From Isoptericola sp. BMS4 (GTDB taxonomy: Bacteria; Actinomycetota; Actinomycetes; Actinomycetales; Cellulomonadaceae): a stretch of DNA of 64,000 nt. The stretch spans positions 2,996,289 to 3,060,288 of the forward strand of contig NZ_SIRP01000001.1 in assembly GCF_011634835.1 (NCBI RefSeq). Reading direction: 5' to 3'. Of the stretch, positions 19,169-27,099 are shown one piece after another (position 1 is the stretch's first letter; every line of letters begins with the position of its first letter). Under the pieces are notes generated by a model. The model saw only the letters and a list, made by a program, of their open reading frames with translations. It was not told the DNA's origin and searched no databases. Made by a program: the position numbers and the translations under genes.

Positions 19169-19972
19169 ATGACCGACTTCGTGACCACAGCCACCGGCGA
19201 CCGCGTCGCCTACGACCTGTACCCCTCCGGCACGGCCGGCGGCACCGCCCTGGTCTTCGTCGCGGGCGCCGGCCCGTTCCGCGCCACCGACCCCGTGACC
19301 ACCGAGACCGCCGAGCGCGCCGCGGCCCTGGGGGTGACCACCCTCGTCTTCGACCGCCTCGGCCGCGGCGAGTCGCCCGCGACCGGCCGCCTCGACCTCG
19401 ACCGCGAGCTCGCGGCCGTCGACGCGGCGATCGACGTCGTCGGCGGGAAGGCCGCGCTCTGCGGCCACTCGTCGGGCTGCGCCATCTCCCTGCGCGCCGC
19501 CACCCGGCCCGGCGCGGCGGGCGAGCGCGTGTCGGCGCTCGCCCTGTGGGAGGCGCCGCTGGAGTCCACCGCGGAGGAGACCCAGGACTGGGCGGACGAG
19601 ATCGAGCGCCGCATCGACGCCTGTGACCTGGCGGGTGCCACCGAGCACTTCATGAAGGACATGCCGCCCGAGTGGCTCGCGGGGGCCAAGGCGTCCCCCG
19701 ACTGGGGCCGGATCGCCGCCTCGGTCGTCAGCCAGCGCGCGGACGCGCAGGCGCTCGCCTGGGCGCAGCGCGCGCTGGACGACGCCGCGCTCGCGCCGCC
19801 CGTCCCGGTGCTCGCGACCTACGGCGCCGAGACGTTCCCCGGGATGCCCGAGGCCGCCGAGCGGATCGCCTCCGTGGTGCCCGACGGGACCGCCGAGCAG
19901 CTCCCCGGCGCCGGGCACACGTGGGAGCCCGAGTCGATGGCGCGGCGGCTCGCGACGTTCCTCACGACCTGA
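19169..19972 (+). CDS. Alpha/beta-fold hydrolase
   Basis: 267 residues. The product shows an alpha/beta hydrolase core: LVFVAGAG (oxyanion region), the nucleophile elbow GHSSGC (Ser), an acid about 20 residues from the C-terminal part, and a late histidine in PGAGHTWEPESM. No lid signature names the substrate. The start is unclear: ATG at 19169 (MTDFVTTATGD) matches the domain start and is my choice; ATG at 19136 would add 11 residues and lies 20 bp after the MDMPI gene. Neither has a good Shine-Dalgarno. Probably transcribed with the preceding gene. Confidence 0.85.
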   Translation: MTDFVTTATGDRVAYDLYPSGTAGGTALVFVAGAGPFRATDPVTTETAERAAALGVTTLVFDRLGRGESPATGRLDLDRELAAVDAAIDVVGGKAALCGHSSGCAISLRAATRPGAAGERVSALALWEAPLESTAEETQDWADEIERRIDACDLAGATEHFMKDMPPEWLAGAKASPDWGRIAASVVSQRADAQALAWAQRALDDAALAPPVPVLATYGAETFPGMPEAAERIASVVPDGTAEQLPGAGHTWEPESMARRLATFLTT

Positions 19973-20009
19973 GCGGGGCGGACGCCGCGTCCCGGGCGCG
20001 CCTCGCGCA

Positions 20010-20015
20010 TAGGGT
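20010..20015 (+). promoter_or_regulatory. -10 box for leaderless PemK-like gene
   Basis: TAGGGT, 6 nt before GTG 20022. Confidence 0.45.
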
Positions 20016-20021
20016 GTCGCC

Positions 20022-20534
20022 GTGGCGAACCGTTGGCTGAGACTGATCCGGGACGTGCTGCGCGCGGCGACCTCGGGGGGCGGGGCCCGTCGCACGGCCC
20101 CGCCCCGTCCGCGCGGCAGGACGGCGCCCGGCGGCTACCCGGGCGACTTCACCGGCACCGTCGTCCCGGCGTACTCCCCGCGCCTGGACGGCGACCCGGA
20201 CCCGGGCGAGGTCGTGTGGACCTGGGTCCCCTACGAGGAGGACCACGCCCAGGGCAAGGACCGCCCCGTGCTGCTCGTCGGCCGCGACGGCCCCTGGCTC
20301 CTCGCGCTCCAGCTCACGAGCAAGGACCACGACCTCGACGCCGCGCAGGAGGCCCGCCACGGGCGCCTCTGGATGGACATCGGGTCCGGCCCCTGGGACT
20401 CCCGCGGCCGCCCCAGCGAGGTGCGCCTCAACCGCGTCGTCCGCGTCGACCCGGCGAAGGTCCGCCGCGAGGGAGCCGTGCTCGACAGGGCGCGCTTCGA
20501 CCGTGTGGTCGCCGCGATGCCGCAGACCCGGTAG
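20022..20534 (+). CDS. PemK/MazF-family toxin-like protein (no antitoxin found)
   Basis: 170 residues. The middle and C-terminal part matches PemK/Maz[44 protein letters not shown], followed by an acidic and basic region ending in [29 protein letters not shown]. MazF-type toxins are mRNA interferases. The first 45 residues are a basic Arg/Gly/Pro tail not usual for the toxin. GTG at 20022 with TAGGGT 6 nt upstream. No small antitoxin gene flanks it on either side, so it may be a solitary, housekeeping-type relative of the fold rather than a toxin. Confidence 0.83.
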   Translation: MANRWLRLIRDVLRAATSGGGARRTAPPRPRGRTAPGGYPGDFTGTVVPAYSPRLDGDPDPGEVVWTWVPYEEDHAQGKDRPVLLVGRDGPWLLALQLTSKDHDLDAAQEARHGRLWMDIGSGPWDSRGRPSEVRLNRVVRVDPAKVRREGAVLDRARFDRVVAAMPQTR

Positions 20535-20554
20535 CCACACGGACCGTCAGCCCG

Positions 20555-20788
20555 TCAGCGGACCGTCCAACCGTCATCGGAGCCGGCCCGATGCCCTCGC
20601 CGGGACCGCACCACGGCCGACGCCAGGCCGACCAGCGACCCGACCACCGGGACGAGGACGGCGACGAGGACCACGACGGCCCTTCGCACCGTGCTCCCCC
20701 GGGGGTCGGCGGCCCCGTACACGGCGCCCACGACTCCGAGCACCCAGAGCGTCAGCATCACGACCTCGGGGCCGTTGACGGCCAGCAT
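20555..20788 (-). CDS. Small two-helix membrane protein (PLDc_N-like)
   Basis: 77 residues: [24 protein letters not shown], a short basic loop, then [22 protein letters not shown] and a charged tail. Two membrane segments with a P-x-x-G near the second match the PLDc_N cardiolipin-synthase leader domain found as a stand-alone protein in actinobacteria. ATG at 20788 has a GAGGAGG site about 9 nt upstream, which fixes the start over the longer open frame. No link to neighbours. Confidence 0.7.
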   Translation of the reverse strand: MLAVNGPEVVMLTLWVLGVVGAVYGAADPRGSTVRRAVVVLVAVLVPVVGSLVGLASAVVRSRRGHRAGSDDGWTVR

Positions 20789-20877
20789 CGGGTGGGCCTC
20801 CTCGCGACGATCGGCGCCCCCGGTCCGGGCGCCCCCCCCGACATCGTGCCAGGCCGCGCCGTTCCCAGCATGTCCTC

Positions 20878-20886
20878 TGGTAAAGT
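20878..20886 (+). promoter_or_regulatory. Extended -10 promoter of rpsT
   Basis: TGG-TAAAGT forms an extended -10 (TGn plus hexamer) 140 bp upstream of the rpsT start. The -35 region is poor, as expected with an extended -10. Predicted start near 20893 gives a leader of about 130 nt. Confidence 0.5.
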
Positions 20887-21025
20887 GGTGCGCTGCGTGT
20901 CCGCCCAGGTCGGCGGGCACAGCCACAGTTCCTCTCCACGGGTTCCCCACCCCAGTCCCGGAGCTGTGGCCGCCCTCTACGACCTATCCGCTCGCCATCA
21001 GGCGAACACACCAGGAAGTCCACCA

Positions 21026-21286
21026 GTGGCAAACATCAAGTCCCAGATCAAGCGCATCAAGACGAACGAGAAGGCGCGCCTGCGCAACAAGTCCGTCAAG
21101 TCCGAGCTGAAGACCTACGTGCGCAAGGTGCGCGAGGCCGTCGCCGCGGGCGACAAGGACGCCGCGACCACCGCGCTGCAGGCCGCGTCGCGCAAGCTCG
21201 ACAAGGCCGTCTCGAAGGGCGTCATCCACACGAACCAGGCCGCGAACCGCAAGTCGGCGCTGGCCAAGGCCGTCGACGCGCTCTGA
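21026..21286 (+). CDS. rpsT: 30S ribosomal protein S20
   Basis: 86 residues, the typical length for S20. Starts [35 protein letters not shown] and is rich in Lys and Ala throughout. S20 binds 16S rRNA and is needed for 30S assembly. GTG at 21026 lies behind an AGGAAG site. The 130-nt leader ahead is long for this genome, where many genes are leaderless, and may hold the autoregulatory site known from other bacteria; I could not identify a clear structure. A terminator follows at 21331-21366. Confidence 0.97.
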   Translation: MANIKSQIKRIKTNEKARLRNKSVKSELKTYVRKVREAVAAGDKDAATTALQAASRKLDKAVSKGVIHTNQAANRKSALAKAVDAL

Positions 21287-21330
21287 GTCCTCTCTGAGTC
21301 GTCCGGCGCGGGCACCCGCCCGAGCCGACC

Positions 21331-21366
21331 GAACGCCCCTTCACGCCACGGCGTGGAGGGGCGTTC
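21331..21366. terminator. Rho-independent-type terminator between rpsT and holA
   Basis: Arms GAACGCCCCTTCACGCC (21331-21347) and GGCGTGGAGGGGCGTTC (21350-21366) pair with one mismatch around a tight loop. The position between convergent rpsT and holA lets it serve both. The tail is not T-rich. Confidence 0.8.
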
Positions 21367-21405
21367 CGCGTATCAGGCCGCCGGCAGCCGTGCCCCGGCC
21401 GCCCG

Positions 21406-22440
21406 TCACCGCCCGCGGGCCCGGGCGATCGTCAGCACGGCCTTCTCGACCGCGTAGACCGGGTCGCGCCCGCCGCCCTTGACGTCGGCGTCGGCCTGCG
21501 CGACCGCGACGATCGCGGTGGCGAGCCCCTCCGGGGTCCATCGCGACAGGTCACGCTGCGCGTTGCGGACCTGCCAGTCCTGCAGCCCGAGCTGACGGGC
21601 CGTGACGGTGCCGCCGCGGATCGCCGCGACGCGCGCGAGCGTGCGCAGGCGCAGCGCCAGGGCGGCGACGATCGGCACCGGGTCCGCGCCGGTCGCCAGC
21701 GCGTGCCGCAGCAGCGCCACCGCTCCCCCGACGTCGCCGGCGACCGCGGCGTCCGCGACCTTGAACCCCGTCGCCTCGACCCGGCCGCCGTAGTAGCGGT
21801 CGACGACGTCCGTGCCGATCGTCCCCGTGGTGTCGGCGACGAGCTGCGCGCACGCCGACGCGAGCTCGCGCAGGTCGTTGCCCAGCGCGTCGACGAGCGC
21901 CCGGACGGCGGCGGCGTCCGCGCGCCGGCGCGCCGCGCGGAACTCCCCGGTGACGAACTGGACCTTGTCGGCGTCCTTGGTGATCGCGTCGCACTCCAGC
22001 ACCGGGGAGCCGCTCGCCACGATCGCGTCGAGCATCTTCTTGCCGCGCTGCCCGCCGCCGTGCACCACGACGACCACGGTCTCGGGGTCCGGCGCGGCGA
22101 CGTAGGCCACGACGTCGGCCACGAGGTCCTCCGTGGCGGCCTCGGCCCCGCGCACCACCACGACGGACGCCTCGCCGAAGAGCGAGGGGCTCGCCGCGAC
22201 CGCGAGCTGGCCGGCCGCGTACGTCGACCCGTCGAGCTCCGTCTTCTCCACCGACGCGTCCCGCTCGCGTGCGAGAGCCACGACGCCGTCCACGGCCCGC
22301 TCGGCGAGCAGGCCCTCCGGGCCGCGCACCAGGACGACGGGCGCGAGCGTGGGGTCGTGCCACGGCCTGCTGTGGGCCGCGGACCTGCCGCGGCGGGACG
22401 CCTGGGACCGGGACTGACGGGAGGACGACGCGGCGGGCAC
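21406..22440 (-). CDS. holA: DNA polymerase III subunit delta (HolA)
   Basis: The delta subunit opens the sliding clamp in the clamp-loader. The 344-residue product has the HolA layout: N-terminal AAA-like domain (VVLVRGPEGLLAERAVDGVVALAR, AVAASPSLFGEASVVVVRGAEA), VVVVVHGGGQRGKKMLDAI, the middle GNDLRELASACAQLVA and the C-terminal collar helices (RDLSRWTPEGLATAIVAVAQADADVKGG). Gln/Gly variants of the Walker motif are normal because delta does not hydrolyse ATP. GTG at 22440 is preferred; CAGGCT is 7 nt upstream. GTG at 22446 is an alternative. It follows comEC on the same strand, the usual comEA-comEC-holA-rpsT order. Confidence 0.94.
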   Translation of the reverse strand: MPAASSSRQSRSQASRRGRSAAHSRPWHDPTLAPVVLVRGPEGLLAERAVDGVVALARERDASVEKTELDGSTYAAGQLAVAASPSLFGEASVVVVRGAEAATEDLVADVVAYVAAPDPETVVVVVHGGGQRGKKMLDAIVASGSPVLECDAITKDADKVQFVTGEFRAARRRADAAAVRALVDALGNDLRELASACAQLVADTTGTIGTDVVDRYYGGRVEATGFKVADAAVAGDVGGAVALLRHALATGADPVPIVAALALRLRTLARVAAIRGGTVTARQLGLQDWQVRNAQRDLSRWTPEGLATAIVAVAQADADVKGGGRDPVYAVEKAVLTIARARGR

Positions 22441-22533
22441 GGGCACCAGCCTGCCACGGCCCGCCCACACCGTGCGCCGGCCCTCGTGCACGCCGTCGCC
22501 GTGGCCGGGCACGGGCCGGCGGGCGCACCGCGC

Positions 22534-25014
22534 TCACGGACCGGCCCGGGCGCAGGACAGCCCGATCTCGCTGTCGCGCAGCACCAGCGCCGCCGTGCCG
22601 CACTCGTCGGTGCGCACGACCGCCGACCCCACGCCCGCGTACAGGTCCAGGGCAGCGTCGGTGGGGTGGCCGTAGGTGTTGCCCTCCCCCACGCTGACCA
22701 GGGTCACGCGGGGCGACAGCCACCGCGCCAGCGCCGCCGACTGCGCCCGGGAGCCGTGGTGGGACATCTTCACCACGTCGACGTCCGCGGCGGTCGCGGT
22801 GCCGGCGAGCGATCGGAGCAGCGCCTCCTGCCCACCCGTCTCCAGGTCGCCGAGCGCCACCAGGTCCAGACCGCCCGCCGTCCGCAGGCGCACCGCGACG
22901 CTCGCCTCGTTCGCGCCGTCGCCCTCGTCGCTCGCGGCGCCCGCCCGGCCGCCGCCGCTCGGGTCGGCGGCGAGCACCTCCCAGCCCACGGACCCCGCTG
23001 TGCCCCGGTCACCGGCCGACGCCGCGCGCACCGGCACGCCCGTCTCCGCGAGCCGCGCGCGGACGGCGCCCGCGCCGTCGGCCGGGGCATCGAGCGGGGA
23101 GACCAGCGCCCCGGCCACGTGCCGGCCGGCGAGCACCGGCCCGAGGCCGCCCACGTGGTCGGCGTGGAAGTGGCTCAGCACGAGCAGGTCGACCGTCGCC
23201 ACCCCCAGGCGGTCGAGGCAGGCTCCCGCGCCGCCGCCGGGCGGCCCCACGTCGACGACGACGGCCGCCTCGGGCCCGCTGCGCACGACCAGGGCGTCGC
23301 CCTGGCCGACGTCGCACGCCACGACCCGCCAGTCCGGCGGTACTCCGCCTCCGCCCATGCCGGGCGGCCCGGGCAGCCCGGTCGTCCACGCGACGAGCAC
23401 CACGACGACGGCCCCCGCGCCCGCGACGCCGCCGACGACCACGGGCCCGGGCCGCCCGCGCAGGGCCGGCCACCGGAGCCCGGGCCCGGTGCCTCGCCAG
23501 GTGCGCGCCCACCCGTCACCGGGCGGACGGCGCAGGACGAGCGCCAGCGCGACCGCGGTCAGCGCCGCCAGCGCCAGCGCGCCGCCCACGCCACCCGGCC
23601 ACGGCACCGTCGCCCCGGGCAGTGCGGCGAACCAGCGGGCGAGCGCCGCGATCCACGACGTCGCGAGCCCAGCGGTCCAGGCCACGACGTGGGCGGCGCC
23701 CGGCGCCCACGGGGCGAGCAGGGTGGCGACCAGCCCGAGGACGGTCGCCGGCACCAGGGCGGGGGCGGCGAGCAGGTTCGCCGGGACGGCCACGAGGGAC
23801 ACGCGCGGGTCGAGGAGCACCAGCACCGGGCCGCACGCGGCCTGCGCCGCCCACGGCACGGCGAGCGCGAACGCGAGCGGCCGGCCGGTCCAGGGGGCGA
23901 GCCGGCGCGCCAGCGGCCCGGACAGCAGCACGAGCCCGGCCGTCGCCGCGCACGACAGCGCGAACCCGTACGACCGCGCGAGCCACGGGTCGACCACGAG
24001 CAGGCCGGTCGCCGCGGCGGCGAGCGCCGGGAGGCCCGCGGACGGGCGCCCCAGGGCCAGGCCGAGGAGGCCGAGGGCGCAGGTCCAGGCGGCGCGCAGC
24101 ACGCTCGGCTCGGGGCGCACCAGGGCGACGAACCCGAGGGCGGCCACCACCAGCACGCCGATGCGGACCGCCCGCGGCGCGCGCAGGACGGCGCACAGCG
24201 CGGTGAGGGTCGCGACCACGATGGCGAAGTGGCCCCCGGAGACCGCGGTGACGTGCGTGAGGCTCGTGGTGCGCATGGCCGTGTCCAGGTCGTCGGGCAT
24301 CCGCGACGTGTCGCCCACCGCGACCCCGGGCACCAGGGCGCGCGCCTGCGGAGACAGCGTCCCGCTGACGTCCGCGAGGGCCGACCGCAGCGTGTGGGTG
24401 GCGCGCAGCACTGCGCCGGGCGCGGCGCGCTCGCGGACCGTCTCGGCCGACGCGACGCGTGCGACGACGCCGTCACCGGCCGGGACGGCACGCAGCACGC
24501 CGGAGATCTCGACGGTGGCGCCGTAGCGCGGGGCGGGGCCCGGGGAGGTCACCTCGACCAGCCCCGCGGCGGCCGACGACGCGCCGCGGCCGTCCACCGA
24601 CCCGACGGCGAGCGCCCAGCGGTGGCCGTCGCCGAACGTCGCGGGCCGCGGCTGCGACGCCACCTGGCCGGCGAGGCGCACGAGCGCGCCGTCGGTCGCC
24701 AGCTCCAGGACCGGCGCCTGACGTGCGGACTGGATCCAGGCCCCGGCGCACACCGCGAGGACGCACACGGGCACGAGGACCAGGTGCCCCGCGGCTCCCC
24801 GGGCCCGGCCGCCCCGGGAGGAGCGCGCACCCAGCAGGACGGCTCCGACGGCGCCGACCACCAGGAGCAGGGCCGCCCCGGCGACAGCCGGCGGGCCGGA
24901 CCAGGGGGCCGACGGGCCGGCCGTGACCAACCACGCGGCCGCCACCGCGGCGAGCGCGGCCGGGACGAGCCGCAGGTCTGCCCCCGGGCCGGGCGCCGCA
25001 CCCTCGCCGCTCAC
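22534..25014 (-). CDS. comEC: ComEC/Rec2 family DNA-uptake channel
   Basis: An 826-residue membrane protein. The first 200 residues hold a DUF4131-like domain after several membrane segments; the middle is the competence domain with about eight transmembrane helices (LTHVTAVSGGHFAIVVATLTALCAVL... is the family signature); the C-terminal 270 residues form a metallo-beta-lactamase domain with HFHADHVGG and SHHGS metal ligands, likely a nuclease. ComEC carries single-stranded DNA across the membrane during transformation. Its GTG overlaps the comEA stop by 4 bp (GTGA), so the pair is coupled. No other competence or pilus genes lie here. Confidence 0.93.
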   Translation of the reverse strand: MSGEGAAPGPGADLRLVPAALAAVAAAWLVTAGPSAPWSGPPAVAGAALLLVVGAVGAVLLGARSSRGGRARGAAGHLVLVPVCVLAVCAGAWIQSARQAPVLELATDGALVRLAGQVASQPRPATFGDGHRWALAVGSVDGRGASSAAAGLVEVTSPGPAPRYGATVEISGVLRAVPAGDGVVARVASAETVRERAAPGAVLRATHTLRSALADVSGTLSPQARALVPGVAVGDTSRMPDDLDTAMRTTSLTHVTAVSGGHFAIVVATLTALCAVLRAPRAVRIGVLVVAALGFVALVRPEPSVLRAAWTCALGLLGLALGRPSAGLPALAAAATGLLVVDPWLARSYGFALSCAATAGLVLLSGPLARRLAPWTGRPLAFALAVPWAAQAACGPVLVLLDPRVSLVAVPANLLAAPALVPATVLGLVATLLAPWAPGAAHVVAWTAGLATSWIAALARWFAALPGATVPWPGGVGGALALAALTAVALALVLRRPPGDGWARTWRGTGPGLRWPALRGRPGPVVVGGVAGAGAVVVVLVAWTTGLPGPPGMGGGGVPPDWRVVACDVGQGDALVVRSGPEAAVVVDVGPPGGGAGACLDRLGVATVDLLVLSHFHADHVGGLGPVLAGRHVAGALVSPLDAPADGAGAVRARLAETGVPVRAASAGDRGTAGSVGWEVLAADPSGGGRAGAASDEGDGANEASVAVRLRTAGGLDLVALGDLETGGQEALLRSLAGTATAADVDVVKMSHHGSRAQSAALARWLSPRVTLVSVGEGNTYGHPTDAALDLYAGVGSAVVRTDECGTAALVLRDSEIGLSCARAGP

Positions 25015-26054
25015 ACGCGGGCCAGGTCGCGCACCTGCTCCAGCACGGACGGGCCGATCCCGGAGATCTCGGCGAGCTCGTCCACGCTGGTGAACGGTCC
25101 GTGCTCGTCGCGGTGGGCGACGATCCGCTCGGCGAGCACCGGGCCGACGCCGGGCAGCGCCTCGAGCCCGTCGGCCGTCGCCGCATTGAGGTCGACGACC
25201 TCGGCGCCGCCGGGCTCGCCGACGCCGCCCGTGGACGGCGGCGGGACGTCCTCGCCGGGCGCGGGCACGCGGATCTGCTCGCCGTCCACGACGGCGCGAG
25301 CCAGGTTGAGGCCGGCGGTGTCGGCGTCCTCGGTGGGCCCGCCGGCCTCCTGCACAGCGTCGGCCACGCGGGCGTCCGGGGGCACCGAGACCAGCCCGGG
25401 GCGCCGCACCTCGCCGACCACGTGCACCACCACGGCGCCCGCGACGCCGACCCCGGTCGCCGCGGCCCCGCCGTCCTGACCGGGGAGCGTCGCCCCGGCC
25501 GCCGCCAGGTCGGACCGGGGCGCGTCCTGCGCGGGCTCGGTCGTCGCCGGCGCCGAGTTCCGCGCGGAGGCCCCCGGGTCCCCGTCGGCGCCGGGCCCGG
25601 GCACCGCGCCGGGGCCTGCGGACGCCGCCACGCCGGCGGACCCGAGGGAGACGACGTCGCCGGCGCCGCCGAGCGCGACGACGGCGGCGCCGACGGCCAC
25701 GAGGAGGACGGCGGCACCGGCCGCGGCGGCCGCGCGCAGGCCGAGACCCCAGCGCCGCCGCCCCTCGGGGACGGAGTCGTCCGCCGCGGTGAGCGGGTGA
25801 CCGTGCACCGCCGAGTACGCCGCGGCGACGTGGCGGGCCGAGCGGCGCTCGCGCAGCCGCGCGGCGAGCTCGTCGGCGGCGCCCGCGCCGGGCCCGGCGG
25901 CGACCGCCGGGTGGTCGCGCGGCGGGGCCGTGCGTTCGACGGCGTGCCACGCGTGCAGGCGCGCCGCGGCGGCGTCGAGGTCCGCGGTTGCGTCGGTGCC
26001 CGTGGCGGCCGGGGCGCGGTCCGGTGCGGTCGGTTCGTGGGGCGGGGAGGTCAC
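25011..26054 (-). CDS. comEA: ComEA-type helix-hairpin-helix DNA-binding protein
   Basis: 347 residues, long for ComEA because of a cytosolic N-terminal extension (about 100 residues), a single membrane anchor near residue 110-135 (LRAAAAAGAAVLLVAVGAAVVAL), a low-complexity linker, an SLBB domain (VVVHVVGEVRRPGLVSVPPDARVADAV) and a C-terminal double HhH (VDLNAATADGLEALPGVGPVLAERI, EISGIGPSVLEQV) that binds double-stranded DNA. GTG start at 26054; TAGCGT at 26067-26062 lies 7 nt upstream. Functions with ComEC in DNA uptake or binding. Confidence 0.91.
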   Translation of the reverse strand: MTSPPHEPTAPDRAPAATGTDATADLDAAAARLHAWHAVERTAPPRDHPAVAAGPGAGAADELAARLRERRSARHVAAAYSAVHGHPLTAADDSVPEGRRRWGLGLRAAAAAGAAVLLVAVGAAVVALGGAGDVVSLGSAGVAASAGPGAVPGPGADGDPGASARNSAPATTEPAQDAPRSDLAAAGATLPGQDGGAAATGVGVAGAVVVHVVGEVRRPGLVSVPPDARVADAVQEAGGPTEDADTAGLNLARAVVDGEQIRVPAPGEDVPPPSTGGVGEPGGAEVVDLNAATADGLEALPGVGPVLAERIVAHRDEHGPFTSVDELAEISGIGPSVLEQVRDLARV

Positions 26055-26061
26055 TCGGTGG

Positions 26062-26067
26062 ACGCTA
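26062..26067 (-). promoter_or_regulatory. -10 box for leaderless comEA
   Basis: TAGCGT on the minus strand, 7 nt before the GTG at 26054. Confidence 0.4.
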
Positions 26068-26141
26068 GGGTCCGGCGCGACGAGCGTGCGCCGATTCCGC
26101 CCGCCCTGGGGACGGCCACCGCCTGGGTGCAGGCTCGGCGC

Positions 26142-27029
26142 CTACCAGGTGTCGGGGTGCGTGTGCTCGCCGAGGTCGGCCACCACGACCGCGAGGGCCC
26201 CGGGGCCCGCGTGCGCGCCGAGGACGGCGCTCACGGGGGTGACCACCGGTTCCACCCCGGTGCGCTCGTGCAACCGGGCGGCGACCTCCTCCGCGCGGTC
26301 CGCCACGCCCAGGTGGTGGACCGCCACGCCGGGACGCTCGCACGTCGCGGCGTGGCGGACGCCCAGGTCGATCAGGCGGTCGGTGGCCGCCCGGCGAGTG
26401 CGCACACGCTGGGCGAGCTCGATCCCCCCGTCACGGACCTCGAGGATCGGGCGCACCCCCAGGGCGGTGCCGAGCGCCGCCGCCGGGGCGGACAGGCGAC
26501 CACCGCGGCGCAGGTGCTCGAGCGACTCCACCAGGAACACCGTCCGGCTCGACGCCGCGACCCGCACGGCCCGGTCCGCGACAGCGGCGGCGTCGTGACC
26601 GGCCGCCGCGCACCGGGCGGCCTCCAGCGCCGCGAAGCCGAGCGCCATCGCGACCGTCCCGGAGTCCACGGCACGCACGGGCACCATGGCCCGCTGCGCC
26701 GCGCCCTCGGCCGCCGCGACCGTGCCGGACAGCGCGCCGGACAGGTGCACGGACACGACCGCGCCCGCGCCGTCGGCGGCCAGGTCGCGGAACACCCCGG
26801 CGAAGTCCTCGGGCGGCGGCTGGGACGTCGTGAGCACGTCGCCCGCCGCGATCCGCGCGGCCACCTGCTCGGGTTCGACGTCGACGCCCTCGCGCCACGC
26901 GTCGTCGCCGGCCAGCACGCGCAACGGCACCACGACGGGGCCGGCGCCGTCGTCGGTGGCGTCCGGGACGGGCAGGCAGGCGGTCGAGTCGGTGACCACC
27001 CGGACCGGGGGCCTGGGGCGGGACATCAC
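26142..27029 (-). CDS. DegV family fatty-acid-binding protein
   Basis: 295 residues of the DegV fold. Family marks: VRVVTDSTACLP near the start, TTSQPPPEDF, VSVHLSGALSGT and VLGAHAGPGALAVV near the end. DegV proteins bind fatty acids and in some firmicutes act as FakB with the fatty-acid kinase FakA; no fakA is present here, so pathway is not shown. A TAGTAT -10 box (27041-27036) sits 6 nt before GTG 27029, implying a leaderless transcript. It lies between comEA and glgP but has its own promoter. Confidence 0.9.
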   Translation of the reverse strand: MMSRPRPPVRVVTDSTACLPVPDATDDGAGPVVVPLRVLAGDDAWREGVDVEPEQVAARIAAGDVLTTSQPPPEDFAGVFRDLAADGAGAVVSVHLSGALSGTVAAAEGAAQRAMVPVRAVDSGTVAMALGFAALEAARCAAAGHDAAAVADRAVRVAASSRTVFLVESLEHLRRGGRLSAPAAALGTALGVRPILEVRDGGIELAQRVRTRRAATDRLIDLGVRHAATCERPGVAVHHLGVADRAEEVAARLHERTGVEPVVTPVSAVLGAHAGPGALAVVVADLGEHTHPDTW

Positions 27030-27035
27030 CCCGAG

Positions 27036-27041
27036 ATACTA
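27036..27041 (-). promoter_or_regulatory. -10 box for leaderless degV-like gene
   Basis: TAGTAT on the minus strand, 6 nt from GTG 27029. The best A+T match among the leaderless promoters seen here. Confidence 0.55.
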
Positions 27042-27099
27042 GGGCGTGGCCGGACAGCCGCGGGGACGCCCACGCGGACGGACCGGCCGCGGTCCGCCG

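Noticed and set aside
20860-21025. An S20-binding autoregulatory structure in the rpsT leader
   Set aside because: The leader is long enough, but I could not identify a consistent structure by eye.
21703-25479. Plus-strand open frame of 1258 codons opposite holA-comEC-comEA
   Set aside because: An antisense shadow of recognised genes; low-complexity Arg/Gly/His/Pro translation.
22534-26054. Claim that the organism is naturally competent
   Set aside because: Only comEA and comEC lie here. These occur in many actinobacteria with no shown transformation, and no pilus genes are in the window.
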